From Apopatosoma sp963618495 (lineage in GTDB: Bacteria; Bacillota; Clostridia; Oscillospirales; CAG-272), in the NCBI GenBank assembly GCA_963618495.1, contig CAVESF010000005.1, positions 1 to 64,000 of the forward strand: DNA of 64,000 bases, in the 5' to 3' direction. Positions 42,232 through 50,554 of this stretch are shown here, piece by piece. Numbering within the stretch: position 1 is the stretch's first letter; each line of letters opens with the position of its first letter. A program made the position numbers and the translations under genes. The notes beneath the pieces were generated by a model. The model was not told where the DNA came from and searched no databases. It worked only from the letters and a program-made list of their open reading frames with translations.

Positions 42232-43119
42232 ATGACAGCAAAATATATATCCGTGATAGGCGGCGATATGCGGCATGCGGCGTTCGCGAGAGTGCTTGCA
42301 AAGAGAGGCTTTGATGTCCGCTTCTATGGGATAGATATATATAAAGGCGATTTCGGCGGCGCGAAAAAATGCGCTTCCGCAGAGGAGGCGCTGACAGGCG
42401 CGGATATCGTTATACTGCCGCTTCCCGCAGGATCCGGCGGCATATACATAAATGCGCCGTTTGCCGACGGGGAGATAACCATAGACGAGGTGGCGGAGAA
42501 AATGCCTGCGGGCGCACTGCTTCTCGGCGGCATGATACCGCAGGAATTTCTTCTCCGCATAGGAGGGAGGAAGATAAGGTGCATCGACTACTATGAACGC
42601 GAGGAGCTGACTGTCATGAACGCGATACCGACAGCCGAGGGTGCTATCGCTATCGCCATGGATGAACTGCCGATAACGCTTCACGGAATGAGAGCGGCGG
42701 TGATGGGATTCGGCAGGGTGGCGAATATTCTTTCGCATAAGCTGGCGGCACTCGGCGTTTCGGTCACGGTATTCGCGCGAAAAAGCCATGCGAGAGCATG
42801 GGCGAGGGCTTACGGCTACGACACTGAGGATTTCAATGTGCTCGGCGCACATATCGCGGAATACGACTGCGTTTTCAATACCGTGCCGGGAGTTGTGATA
42901 GACAGCGTAGTGCTCGGGAAAATGCGCCGCGATACGCTGATAATCGACCTTGCTTCCAAGCCGGGCGGAGTTGATTACATCCGCGCACGCGAATGCGGAA
43001 TAAAAGCGATACTGGCGCTTTCGCTCCCGGGCAGAGTCGCGCCCGATACCGCAGGCGGTTATATCGCCGATACGGTAATGAATATTATAAGGGAAACCGA
43101 AAACGGAGGGGAAACATGA
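42232..43119 (+). CDS. dpaA: Dipicolinate synthase subunit A
   Basis: Makes dipicolinic acid, the calcium chelator of the spore core, with the DpaB subunit, 295 residues. The N-terminal domain begins YISVIGGDMRHAAFARVLAKRGFDV, and the Rossmann domain has AAVMGFGRVANILSHKL near residue 160. RBS AGAGGAG. Overlaps dpaB by 4 bases (ATGA). A sigma-K-type promoter is expected but none matched well enough in 42120-42200 to assign. Confidence 0.94.
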   Translation: MTAKYISVIGGDMRHAAFARVLAKRGFDVRFYGIDIYKGDFGGAKKCASAEEALTGADIVILPLPAGSGGIYINAPFADGEITIDEVAEKMPAGALLLGGMIPQEFLLRIGGRKIRCIDYYEREELTVMNAIPTAEGAIAIAMDELPITLHGMRAAVMGFGRVANILSHKLAALGVSVTVFARKSHARAWARAYGYDTEDFNVLGAHIAEYDCVFNTVPGVVIDSVVLGKMRRDTLIIDLASKPGGVDYIRARECGIKAILALSLPGRVAPDTAGGYIADTVMNIIRETENGGET

Positions 43120-43682
43120 TAGGATATTGCTTCTGCGGTTCTTTTTGCACCGTGGGAAAATCCATAGGCATACTGCGCTCGCTTGCTGCCGAGGGAAATG
43201 ATATACTGCCCGTGATGAGCGATAATGTATATGAAACCGATACGCGCTTCGGCAGAGCGGAGGATATAAGAAAAACCGTTTCCGAAATATGCGGAAAGGA
43301 AATAATCCATACCATAGCTGATGCCGAGCCGATAGGACCGAAAACGGTGCTTGATATGCTAGTGATAGCGCCCTGCACGGGAAATACTCTCTCCAAAATG
43401 GCGGCGGGCATAACCGACACGCCCGTCACCATGGCGGCAAAGGCACAGCTTCGTTCAAACCGTCCCGTCGTGATAGCGCTTGCAACAAACGACGCGCTCT
43501 CGGCAAATCTGAAGAATATAGGGACGCTTCTTTCGCGCAAAAATATCTATTTTGTGCCGATGTTTCAGGATGACCCCGAGAAAAAGCCGAGTTCGCTTGT
43601 GTGCGATTTCTCGCGGCTGAAGGAAACAATGGTAGCCGCCTTTGCCGGAAGGCAGATTCAGCCTGTATTTTTGCAGGGGTAA
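43116..43682 (+). CDS. dpaB: Dipicolinate synthase subunit B
   Basis: Flavoprotein-like second subunit of dipicolinate synthase, 188 residues, with IGYCFCGSFCTVGKSIGILRSL at the start, LDMLVIAPCTGNTLSKMAAGITDTPVTMA in the middle and VPMFQDDPEKKPSSLVCDF near the end. GGAGGGG precedes ATG 43116; earlier in-frame starts lie within dpaA. Confidence 0.94.
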   Translation: MIGYCFCGSFCTVGKSIGILRSLAAEGNDILPVMSDNVYETDTRFGRAEDIRKTVSEICGKEIIHTIADAEPIGPKTVLDMLVIAPCTGNTLSKMAAGITDTPVTMAAKAQLRSNRPVVIALATNDALSANLKNIGTLLSRKNIYFVPMFQDDPEKKPSSLVCDFSRLKETMVAAFAGRQIQPVFLQG

Positions 43683-43691
43683 GAGAAAGTC

Positions 43692-43725
43692 AAAGGGAAG
43701 CGGTGCGGCTTCCCTTTGGTTTTAC
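43692..43725 (+). terminator. Terminator of dpaA-dpaB
   Basis: AAAGGGAAGC, loop GGTGCG, GCTTCCCTTT, then GGTTTT. The A-run on the other side may also serve the convergent glycosidase-like gene. Confidence 0.8.
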
Positions 43726-45170
43726 CTTATCTCAACCCTGCCGACATGCACAAATCCGTCGGCGCTTTGCCGCTCCTCTTTCATCGCGAAGTAAACGGGG
43801 CGGTCATCCTCAAAAAGCCCGAGAGAAAGTGAATATTCGCCTGCGTCTCCCACGGGGATAAATCCGATATCCGCCTTTGTTTCTCTTCCCGCAAGCCATG
43901 CGGTATTGCCCGAATCCGCCTCATAGATGCGCTCATATCCGCTTTTTACCAGCTTTATTTTCAGCTTATACGGGAAATACGCGCGCGCAAATCCGCGGTT
44001 TTCGACATAGAGCGAAAGCGTATTTTCTCTTCCGCGCTCAAGCAAAGGAAGCCCGCCATCGCTTTTTTCAAAGCCTATGCCCGAGAGAAAATAGAAATAA
44101 CCGAGCCTGTTTGCCGCGTATTCCGTCAGATACGGATTATCGGCAAACCAGACGCGCGGATATCCGTGAAAACCGGCAAAAGTCGCGCCCGTCTCGCGCA
44201 TAGCCTCGAGAAACGGAAGTCCCGCGCGGAAATTATGCGGTTTTATCATGTGATAATGCTCGAGTTCGAGCGTTATCGGCGCGTTTTCCGCTATCGGCGC
44301 GAACATCCATGGCGAGCGCAGAGTATCATATCTGCTTCCTTTGCCGCAGTAGCACGAAACGCAGACGGAATCGTCATCCAGTCCCATTTTGTGCTCTATG
44401 GCATATTTCCATATGCGCATATTTTCTTCTGCACCGCGCTCCCAGCAGGAATTTATCATATCGTCATTGAGCATGAGGATGGTTTTCGGAAAATATTTCT
44501 CATGCAGTTTGATATGCTCTATTATCGCATCGGCACCGTATTTTATATTGGTGCCGCCTGCCGTATGTCCCTCGCCCCATGTGCCGAAAGAACCGACATC
44601 CACGGTTTCTATATACTTTTTGCCGGCAAATTTCCTGCCTGCCTCCGCGAGAAAACGCTCTAGATAGAAGAGATAAACAGGGTCTGTATAATCCGGCTCC
44701 AGCCTGCCGCACGGCACGCGATAGCAATGCGCGCCTTTTTCGAAAACGAAGCGCGGCGTGGCAAACCGGATGCTGTCATAGCCCTCATATGTACAGATGC
44801 GCAGGGCAAAATTAAATCCGCGTGCGCCCCATTTTTCTATTACGGAATCGATATACGACCAATCGAAAATGCCGTCCTCACGCTCTATATCGCCCCAGTC
44901 AAAGCGCAGATAGAGGTGATTCATGCAGGGAAAATCGGCGAGCGCGTCGTTTTCGTCGCAGTCTGCGCGATATTCGCCGCGGGGAAAACCGTTGTCTATA
45001 TAGTGCCAGTACCAGCCCTTGTGCGGGTTTTTCAGGACTTTAGCATCGTCGGCAAAGAGACGCAGGTCAATGAAATTTTCTATATCGCGCGGCGGGATAT
45101 ATCGGCAGGGCTGTATAGCCGTATTCGCAAGCGAGATGAAATATTCTTCATTTGGAAATTCGGGTTTCAT
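43722..45170 (-). CDS. DUF4832-type glycosidase-like protein
   Basis: Protein of 482 residues. A TIM-barrel-like domain fills the first 370 or so: NPHKGWYWHY, LYLRFDWGDIEREDGIFDW, and VDVGSFGTWGEGH, whose Glu is a candidate catalytic residue. A C-terminal beta domain (LSLYVENRGFARAYFPYKLKIKL) matches the DUF4832 type. It has no signal peptide. It overlaps the hydrolase gene upstream by 4 bases, so both act together, perhaps on a carbohydrate ester; that is inference. Confidence 0.72.
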   Translation of the reverse strand: MKPEFPNEEYFISLANTAIQPCRYIPPRDIENFIDLRLFADDAKVLKNPHKGWYWHYIDNGFPRGEYRADCDENDALADFPCMNHLYLRFDWGDIEREDGIFDWSYIDSVIEKWGARGFNFALRICTYEGYDSIRFATPRFVFEKGAHCYRVPCGRLEPDYTDPVYLFYLERFLAEAGRKFAGKKYIETVDVGSFGTWGEGHTAGGTNIKYGADAIIEHIKLHEKYFPKTILMLNDDMINSCWERGAEENMRIWKYAIEHKMGLDDDSVCVSCYCGKGSRYDTLRSPWMFAPIAENAPITLELEHYHMIKPHNFRAGLPFLEAMRETGATFAGFHGYPRVWFADNPYLTEYAANRLGYFYFLSGIGFEKSDGGLPLLERGRENTLSLYVENRGFARAYFPYKLKIKLVKSGYERIYEADSGNTAWLAGRETKADIGFIPVGDAGEYSLSLGLFEDDRPVYFAMKEERQSADGFVHVGRVEIR

Positions 45171-45877
45171 ACTTGTTCTCCTTTCGTTTCACCTGCGGGC
45201 ATGCTGAGAAACTCTGCTACGGCGCGGTTGAAATCCTGCGGATTTTTCTTTGCGATGAAGTGATTTCCGCGGATTATTTTAAGTTCGCTTCCCGGTATGC
45301 TGTCGGCAATGAGGCGCGTGTGCGCGGGCTTTATCATGTCGCGGTTTCCCGCGATGACGAGGGTTTTTGCTTTTATTTTCGAAAGCTCCTCTGCGGAGAA
45401 AACCGGCTCGTTTACCATGAGCGAGAGAAGCTCGGCATTTTTTGCGGCATTGGGATGTTTCTTTGCCGCGCGCGATGCCATTTTATAGCCGATTTCTATC
45501 GGTATCTGATAAATGCGCTTCACTCCGCGCGGATTCATATTCGCTCCGTTCAGGATGAGACTTTCCACATATTCGGGATAGGCGAGTGCGAAAGCGAGGG
45601 CGATATTTCCGCCATCGGAAAAGCCGAGGATATGCGCCTTTTTCATGCCTTGCTCATCCATGAAATCATGCAGGTCGCGGGCAAACTGCACTATGGTAAA
45701 AGGCGCATTTCCGCGCGGACTCCCGCCCTGACCTCTCGTATCGGGAGCTATCACGCGGAAATATCTGCAAAAATATTCTTTCTGAAAATGAAAGTATTCG
45801 CCGCTTTCGCCGTTTCCGTGCAGGAGAATGAGCGGAAAACCCGCGCCTGTCTCGGTATAGTGAAGCTTTATATCCAT
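45167..45877 (-). CDS. Alpha/beta hydrolase
   Basis: Hydrolase of 236 residues of the Abhydrolase_1 group. PLILLHGNGESGEYFHF carries the oxyanion segment, IAPDTRGQGGS follows, LGFSDGGNIAL the nucleophile Ser, VIAGNRDMI the Asp and IRGNHFIAKK the His. Its 3' end overlaps the glycosidase-like gene (ATGA). Substrate unknown. Confidence 0.87.
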   Translation of the reverse strand: MDIKLHYTETGAGFPLILLHGNGESGEYFHFQKEYFCRYFRVIAPDTRGQGGSPRGNAPFTIVQFARDLHDFMDEQGMKKAHILGFSDGGNIALAFALAYPEYVESLILNGANMNPRGVKRIYQIPIEIGYKMASRAAKKHPNAAKNAELLSLMVNEPVFSAEELSKIKAKTLVIAGNRDMIKPAHTRLIADSIPGSELKIIRGNHFIAKKNPQDFNRAVAEFLSMPAGETKGEQV

Positions 45878-45942
45878 TTGCTCCTCCGCATTGCTTTTTT
45901 ATCTAATGATACCATCTTGTCGAGGCAAAGTCAAGATGCAAA

Positions 45943-45990
45943 AAGAAAAAGCACCGGAACGCACTTCAAATGCGCTTTGATGCTTTTTCG
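45943..45990 (-). terminator. Terminator of the amino-sugar operon
   Basis: AAAAAGCA at the left and TGCTTTTTC at the right pair, with an inner CGCA/TGCG stem between them. On the minus strand a T-run with one C follows. It lies just after glmS. Confidence 0.65.
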
Positions 45991-46000
45991 AAAAGGGAAT

Positions 46001-47833
46001 TTATTCCACTGTCACGGATTTGGCGAGATTGCGCGGGTGGTCTACGTCGCAACCGCGCAGGGTAGCCGTTTCATATGCGAGTATCTGCGAGAAAACGACG
46101 GTGGCAAGCGGCGAGAAATATTCCGATATCTCGGGAAGCATGAATATTTTCTCACCATATGACATAGGCTCGGGGAAATCCCTGCCGCATACGAGCACGG
46201 AATATCCGCCTCTTGCGCGAACCTCACGGATATTGCCCGTCATCTTGTCATAGTATCTGCCGCTCGTGGCAAGAGCTATCACGGGAGTACCCTCTTCAAC
46301 GAGTGAGAGCGTGCCGTGCTTCAACTCGCCTGCGGCATATGATTCACTGTGGATATACGATATCTCTTTCAGCTTGAGTGAGCATTCGTGTCCCGCATGG
46401 TAATCGGGACCTCTGCCTATGAAATATATATCCTCATGCGTATATATGCTTTTTGCTATATTGCGGATTTCGTCCTGCCTTGATATGATATCCGCTATTG
46501 CTTCGGGTGCGCCGTGAGCGATATCATGGCAGAATTTCCGCGCGAAATCCTCGTCCGCCTTGCCGCGGACAAGCGCAAGCTTTATCGCTATCATGCAGAG
46601 CAGGGCGACCTGAGTTGTATAGCCTTTTGTCGTGGCAACGGCTATCTCGGGTCCCGCGCCCGTATACATGACATAGTCGGATTCGCGTGCCGCCGCACTG
46701 CCGACGGCATTGACTATAGAGGCGGTGATCAGTCCGTTTGCTTTTGCGAGACGAAGCCCCGCGAGCGTATCCGCCGTTTCGCCTGACTGCGATATCGGCA
46801 GGGCGAGCGTCCTGCCAACCGTGGCAGGCGGGTCGTATCTGTATTCAGACGCGGTATTTACCGTGACGGGAATCCCCGCGAGCTTTTCTATCAGGCTTCT
46901 GCCGACAAAGCCGGCATGGGTCGCCGAGCCGCAACCGATTATCTGGATGCTGTCAATGCTCTTCCAGAGTTCATCGCCGATGCCGTCAGCAGAGAAATCG
47001 GGAAGTCCCGCTTCGCTTATTCTGCGCATACATACGCGGCGCACGGCGTCCGGCTCCTCGTGTATTTCTTTCAGCATGAAGTAGTCGTAGCCGTCCTTTT
47101 TCGCCGCGCCGACATCGAGGTCAAAGTGCTCTGTTTTTGCCTTTGTCATCGTGCCGTCCCCTGAAACGGAATATATTCCTTCCGCCGTGGTGCAGAAAAG
47201 CTCGCCCTCCTCGGGACGGACTATCTCTCTGCTGTGCGGCAGTATCGCGGGAATATCCGATGCCGTATAGCTGCCGTCTTCAGCGGCGGCGAGAATCAGC
47301 GGATTATCCTTGCGTATAGCCCATATTTTATCGGGAATATCGGAAAACATCACGGCTATCGCATATGAGCCGCGCAGGAGCGAGCAGGCGCTGTAGATAG
47401 CTTTTGCCGCGTCATGCGTCTTGACATATTCGCGGTCTATGAGATGAGCTATGCATTCCGTATCGGTTTCGCTTACGAAGCTGTAGCCGCTTTCCTCGAG
47501 AGTACGGCGGATATCAAGACAGTTATCTATGATGCCGTTATGAACCACAGTGACATGATGCGAGCTGTGAGGGTGGGCATTGGCCTCTGTCGGCGCGCCG
47601 TGAGTTGCCCAGCGCGTATGACCTATGCCGCTTTTTCCGCTCAGTCCCGCCGCGTTTGCCTTTGCTTCCAGTTCGCTTACTCTGCCGCCGCATTTGACGG
47701 AAATTATGCTTCCGTCATCAGCTCTTATTGCAAGTCCCGCAGAATCATAACCGCGGTATTCGAGGGCGTGAAGCCCTTCAATGATGATTTTTTCGGCATC
47801 GTTTTTGCCGATGTAGCCTATTATTCCGCACAT
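46001..47833 (-). CDS. glmS: Glutamine:fructose-6-phosphate aminotransferase GlmS
   Basis: Makes glucosamine-6-phosphate, the entry to peptidoglycan amino sugars, 610 residues. Cys2 of MCGIIGYIG is the glutaminase nucleophile; GHTRWATHGAPTEANAHPH follows. Two SIS domains come next (IQIIGCGSATHAGFVGRSL, SQSGETADTL, then FIGRGPDYHAGHECSLKLKE), and the C-tail ends DHPRNLAKSVTVE. It is third in the operon after HTH-glmM. Its start touches the stop of the preceding gene, so no glmS ribozyme can lie directly before it. Confidence 0.97.
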   Translation of the reverse strand: MCGIIGYIGKNDAEKIIIEGLHALEYRGYDSAGLAIRADDGSIISVKCGGRVSELEAKANAAGLSGKSGIGHTRWATHGAPTEANAHPHSSHHVTVVHNGIIDNCLDIRRTLEESGYSFVSETDTECIAHLIDREYVKTHDAAKAIYSACSLLRGSYAIAVMFSDIPDKIWAIRKDNPLILAAAEDGSYTASDIPAILPHSREIVRPEEGELFCTTAEGIYSVSGDGTMTKAKTEHFDLDVGAAKKDGYDYFMLKEIHEEPDAVRRVCMRRISEAGLPDFSADGIGDELWKSIDSIQIIGCGSATHAGFVGRSLIEKLAGIPVTVNTASEYRYDPPATVGRTLALPISQSGETADTLAGLRLAKANGLITASIVNAVGSAAARESDYVMYTGAGPEIAVATTKGYTTQVALLCMIAIKLALVRGKADEDFARKFCHDIAHGAPEAIADIISRQDEIRNIAKSIYTHEDIYFIGRGPDYHAGHECSLKLKEISYIHSESYAAGELKHGTLSLVEEGTPVIALATSGRYYDKMTGNIREVRARGGYSVLVCGRDFPEPMSYGEKIFMLPEISEYFSPLATVVFSQILAYETATLRGCDVDHPRNLAKSVTVE

Positions 47834-48519
47834 TATCTTTTTTCCTCCCTATCAGAAATTTTTCTTATCACTGTTTCATGCGAAGATTTTACTATGCAAC
47901 CGCCGGGTATGACGCCGCGCACTGATGTGAGCGGGTAGACGGAGCTTTCCCTGCCTATCACCGTGCCGGGATTGAGTACGCTGCCGCAACCGATGTCCGC
48001 GCCGTCGCCGAGCATCGCGCCGAATTTGCGCAGTCCCGTTTCGTATGTTTCATCGCCCTTGACGGCGACATTGCTTTTGTCGGATTTCAGATTTGAGCAT
48101 ATCGCGCCTGCACCCATGTGCGCACGGTTTCCGAGTACGGAATCGCCGACATAGTTATAATGCGGCACCTGCACGTGCGAGAGCAGAATGCAGTTTTTCA
48201 ACTCGCTTGAATTGCCGATAACGCAGTTTTCGCCTGTTATCACATTGCCGCGGATATATGCGCCTGGTCTTATTTCGCATCCGTGACCTATCACGGCGGG
48301 CGGCTCGATGACGGCACTCTCGTGTATCTTCACATCCATGCCGACGAGTACTCCTGCCTTCATCTCGGTAAAGCCCTCAATGCCATCGGAAACAAGCCTT
48401 TTCGCAAGCTCCTTTATCTCGGGGAGCATCTGCCATGGATACTCGTGAGAGGAGAAAAAATCGCGCAGATAAGGCACATCGCAGGAGAAAAGCTCCGCGG
48501 TTTTTACGCATTTATTCAC
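47833..48519 (-). CDS. GlmU C-domain-like left-handed beta-helix protein
   Basis: Protein of 228 residues with many hexapeptide repeats (VKIHESAVIEPPAVIGHGCEIRPGAYIRG, then GNSSELKNCILL, VGDSVLGNRAHMGAGAICSN, DGADIGCGSVLNPGTVIG). The order ELKNC, GAGAICSN and the final GxGSVLNPG resembles the acetyltransferase half of GlmU. It has no pyrophosphorylase domain. Between glmM and glmS it most likely acetylates glucosamine-1-phosphate, which would need a separate uridylyltransferase. It overlaps glmM by 8 bases. Confidence 0.75.
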   Translation of the reverse strand: MNKCVKTAELFSCDVPYLRDFFSSHEYPWQMLPEIKELAKRLVSDGIEGFTEMKAGVLVGMDVKIHESAVIEPPAVIGHGCEIRPGAYIRGNVITGENCVIGNSSELKNCILLSHVQVPHYNYVGDSVLGNRAHMGAGAICSNLKSDKSNVAVKGDETYETGLRKFGAMLGDGADIGCGSVLNPGTVIGRESSVYPLTSVRGVIPGGCIVKSSHETVIRKISDREEKR

Positions 48520-50158
48520 AGCAGTATCCTCTCTTTCGTATCACCTCAAGCAGACGCGCGGTGTACTTTTCACATAGTTCCTCGCTCTCGCATTCGAGCA
48601 TAATGCGGACAACAGGCTCTGTTCCGCTGGCGCGCAGGAGCGCTCTGCCGTTGCCGTTTATCTCCTTGTTTATCGCGTCAAATTCCGCCTTTACCTCCGG
48701 GTCGGAAAGAGCCTGCTCTTTGCTTGTCACGCGGACGCTTTTCACCGTCTGCGGATAGAGCTTCACAGGATCGGCAAGCTTGGAGAGCGGCAGTTTTCTG
48801 TCACGCATTTCCTCTGTCAGCATTATCGCCGTCAATAGCCCATCGCCTGTGGTGGCGTATTTCTGCAGTATGATATGTCCCGATTGCTCACCGCCGAGCT
48901 TGTAGCCGTTTTTCTGCATACATTCGTAAACGAACCTGTCGCCGACGGCGGTCAGCTCATATTTTATGCCCGCGCTCTCAAATGCCTTGAAAAGTCCCGA
49001 ATTTGACATCACCGTGGCGACTACCGTATCGCCGTCGAGCGTGCCGCGGGCTTTCAGGCGCGTGCCGAGTATGTAGAGTATGCAGTCGCCGTCGACTATT
49101 CTGCCGTTTTCATCCACGGCAATACATCTGTCCGCATCGCCGTCGAAAGCAAAGCCTGCGTCAAGCCTGTTTTCGCGCACAAATTCTATCAGATTTTCGA
49201 TATGCGTAGAGCCGCAGTCCTTGTTTACATTGAGTCCGTCGGGCGAGGCGCCGATAACATATGTTTTTGCGCCGAGCGCATCAAAAACAGCCTTCGCTAT
49301 CATCCATGAGGCGCCGTTTGCGCAGTCGAGCCCTATGCGCAGATTCTTATATGAATGCGAGGCGACGGATATGAGATAGCCGACATATCTGTTTCTGCCA
49401 GCGACATAGTCCACTATACTGCCCATGCCGTCGCGATGAGCAAAGGGAATATCGTCGCCGTCGATGCCGAGCTTCTTTATATTGCCGTCGAGATATGCCT
49501 CCACAAATTCCGTGGTGGCATTGTCCATCTTTTCACCGTAGCGGTTTATCAGCTTTATGCCGTTGTCATAGTAGGGATTGTGCGAGGCTGTTATCATTAT
49601 GCCGCAGTCAAATTCGTCCGTGCGCGTAACATAGGAAACGCTCGGCGTAGTCGTCACATGAAGTATATACGCATCTGCACCAGAGGATGTGATTCCCGAG
49701 GCTATGGCGTATTCAAGCGTATAGCTGGAGCGGCGCGTATCTTTGCCTATGAGTATGCGCGGACGGTAATTTGGCATATGAAAGCCCGAGAGCGGGGAAG
49801 AATAGTACCAGCCGAGAAAGCGGCCTACCTTATATGCCTGATCCGAGGTGAGAGTAACATTGGCTTCGCCGCGGAAGCCGTCGGTGCCGAAATATTTGTT
49901 TTTTGCGCCTGTTTCGTTTATGGCGGATTTTTTGCCCGCCACATCGCCGAAGAGTGAAACATCATCGCGCAGGAGCGCATCCGCCGTCACGCGGAAAAGA
50001 CTGCAGAGCGTGAGCACATTGTCTATCTGCGGGAGCGACTGATTTATCTCCCATTTCGATACAGACTGTCTGGAAACCGAAAGCTTCTCCGCGAGCTGCT
50101 CCTGCGAAATGTGAGCGGCTACACGCAGATTTGCTATTTTTTCGCCTATTGTCATCAT
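48512..50158 (-). CDS. glmM: HTH-Cro/C1 domain fused to phosphoglucosamine mutase
   Basis: One continuous frame of 548 residues. Residues 1-65 are a Cro/C1 helix-turn-helix domain (IGEKIANLRVAAHISQEQLA, then EKLSVSRQSVSKWE and NQSLPQIDNVLTLCSLF). After a linker, residues 88-548 are a complete phosphoglucosamine mutase: KYFGTDGFRGEAN, catalytic Ser192 in TASHNP, metal site DGDAD (339-343), GGEQSGH and the phosphate-binding RASGTEP. It converts glucosamine-6- to glucosamine-1-phosphate. The family normally has no DNA-binding domain. Its 3' end overlaps the acyltransferase-like gene and glmS follows. ATG 50158 or 50155 follows AAAGGGAAA. Confidence 0.9.
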   Translation of the reverse strand: MMTIGEKIANLRVAAHISQEQLAEKLSVSRQSVSKWEINQSLPQIDNVLTLCSLFRVTADALLRDDVSLFGDVAGKKSAINETGAKNKYFGTDGFRGEANVTLTSDQAYKVGRFLGWYYSSPLSGFHMPNYRPRILIGKDTRRSSYTLEYAIASGITSSGADAYILHVTTTPSVSYVTRTDEFDCGIMITASHNPYYDNGIKLINRYGEKMDNATTEFVEAYLDGNIKKLGIDGDDIPFAHRDGMGSIVDYVAGRNRYVGYLISVASHSYKNLRIGLDCANGASWMIAKAVFDALGAKTYVIGASPDGLNVNKDCGSTHIENLIEFVRENRLDAGFAFDGDADRCIAVDENGRIVDGDCILYILGTRLKARGTLDGDTVVATVMSNSGLFKAFESAGIKYELTAVGDRFVYECMQKNGYKLGGEQSGHIILQKYATTGDGLLTAIMLTEEMRDRKLPLSKLADPVKLYPQTVKSVRVTSKEQALSDPEVKAEFDAINKEINGNGRALLRASGTEPVVRIMLECESEELCEKYTARLLEVIRKRGYCCE

Positions 50159-50255
50159 TTTCCCTTTCTTTGATTTCAGCCACCACGAAAACGTACACAC
50201 CGCGCAAAATAAAATAATAAAAAACTAAATAACTGCTGACAAGAAAAATGCACTG

Positions 50256-50504
50256 TTTTCGCGGCAACTGTTTATTTTTTGAATTGCGTAATAACATTAT
50301 ATACAATTTTTTCGGTATTTGCTACCAAGAGCACATGGAATTTTTCGCAACCATAGGGTGCGAAAATAAAAAATCACGTCTTGTGAATTTTTTTGTTTTT
50401 GCAAAAATTATTTTGTACAGATATATTATAGCGCAAACTGCGGGAAAAGTCTATAGCTTTGCGCAAAAAAAGCGCACAAAAGTTGCGAAAAGCGTTGAAG
50501 GGCA
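50256..50504 (-). promoter_or_regulatory. Promoter region with repeated TTTTCGC motif
   Basis: A minus-strand TATAAT lies at 50301-50296. Its -35 area is covered by the inverted repeat GGTA-TTTGC-TACC (50314-50326). TTTTCGC or its complement occurs at 50256-50262, 50342-50348, 50358-50365 and 50483-50490. The second and third form an inverted repeat, TTTTCGCA with TGCGAAAA, 9 bases apart. These are good candidate sites for the HTH domain of the downstream glmM gene. No gene is present in 50160-50550. Confidence 0.5.
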
Positions 50505-50529
50505 AAAAAGCGAAGCCCTGCGGCTCCGC
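50504..50529 (-). terminator. Terminator of prs
   Basis: Minus strand: GCGGAGCC, short loop, GGCTTCGC with one G-T pair, then TTTTTTG. Confidence 0.75.
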
Positions 50530-50554
50530 CTTTCATCGTATTATTCTTTAAATT

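Noticed and set aside
47834..48100. glmS ribozyme
   Set aside because: glmS starts at the stop codon of the preceding gene, leaving no room for the ribozyme fold, and no ribozyme core is seen in the coding sequence upstream.
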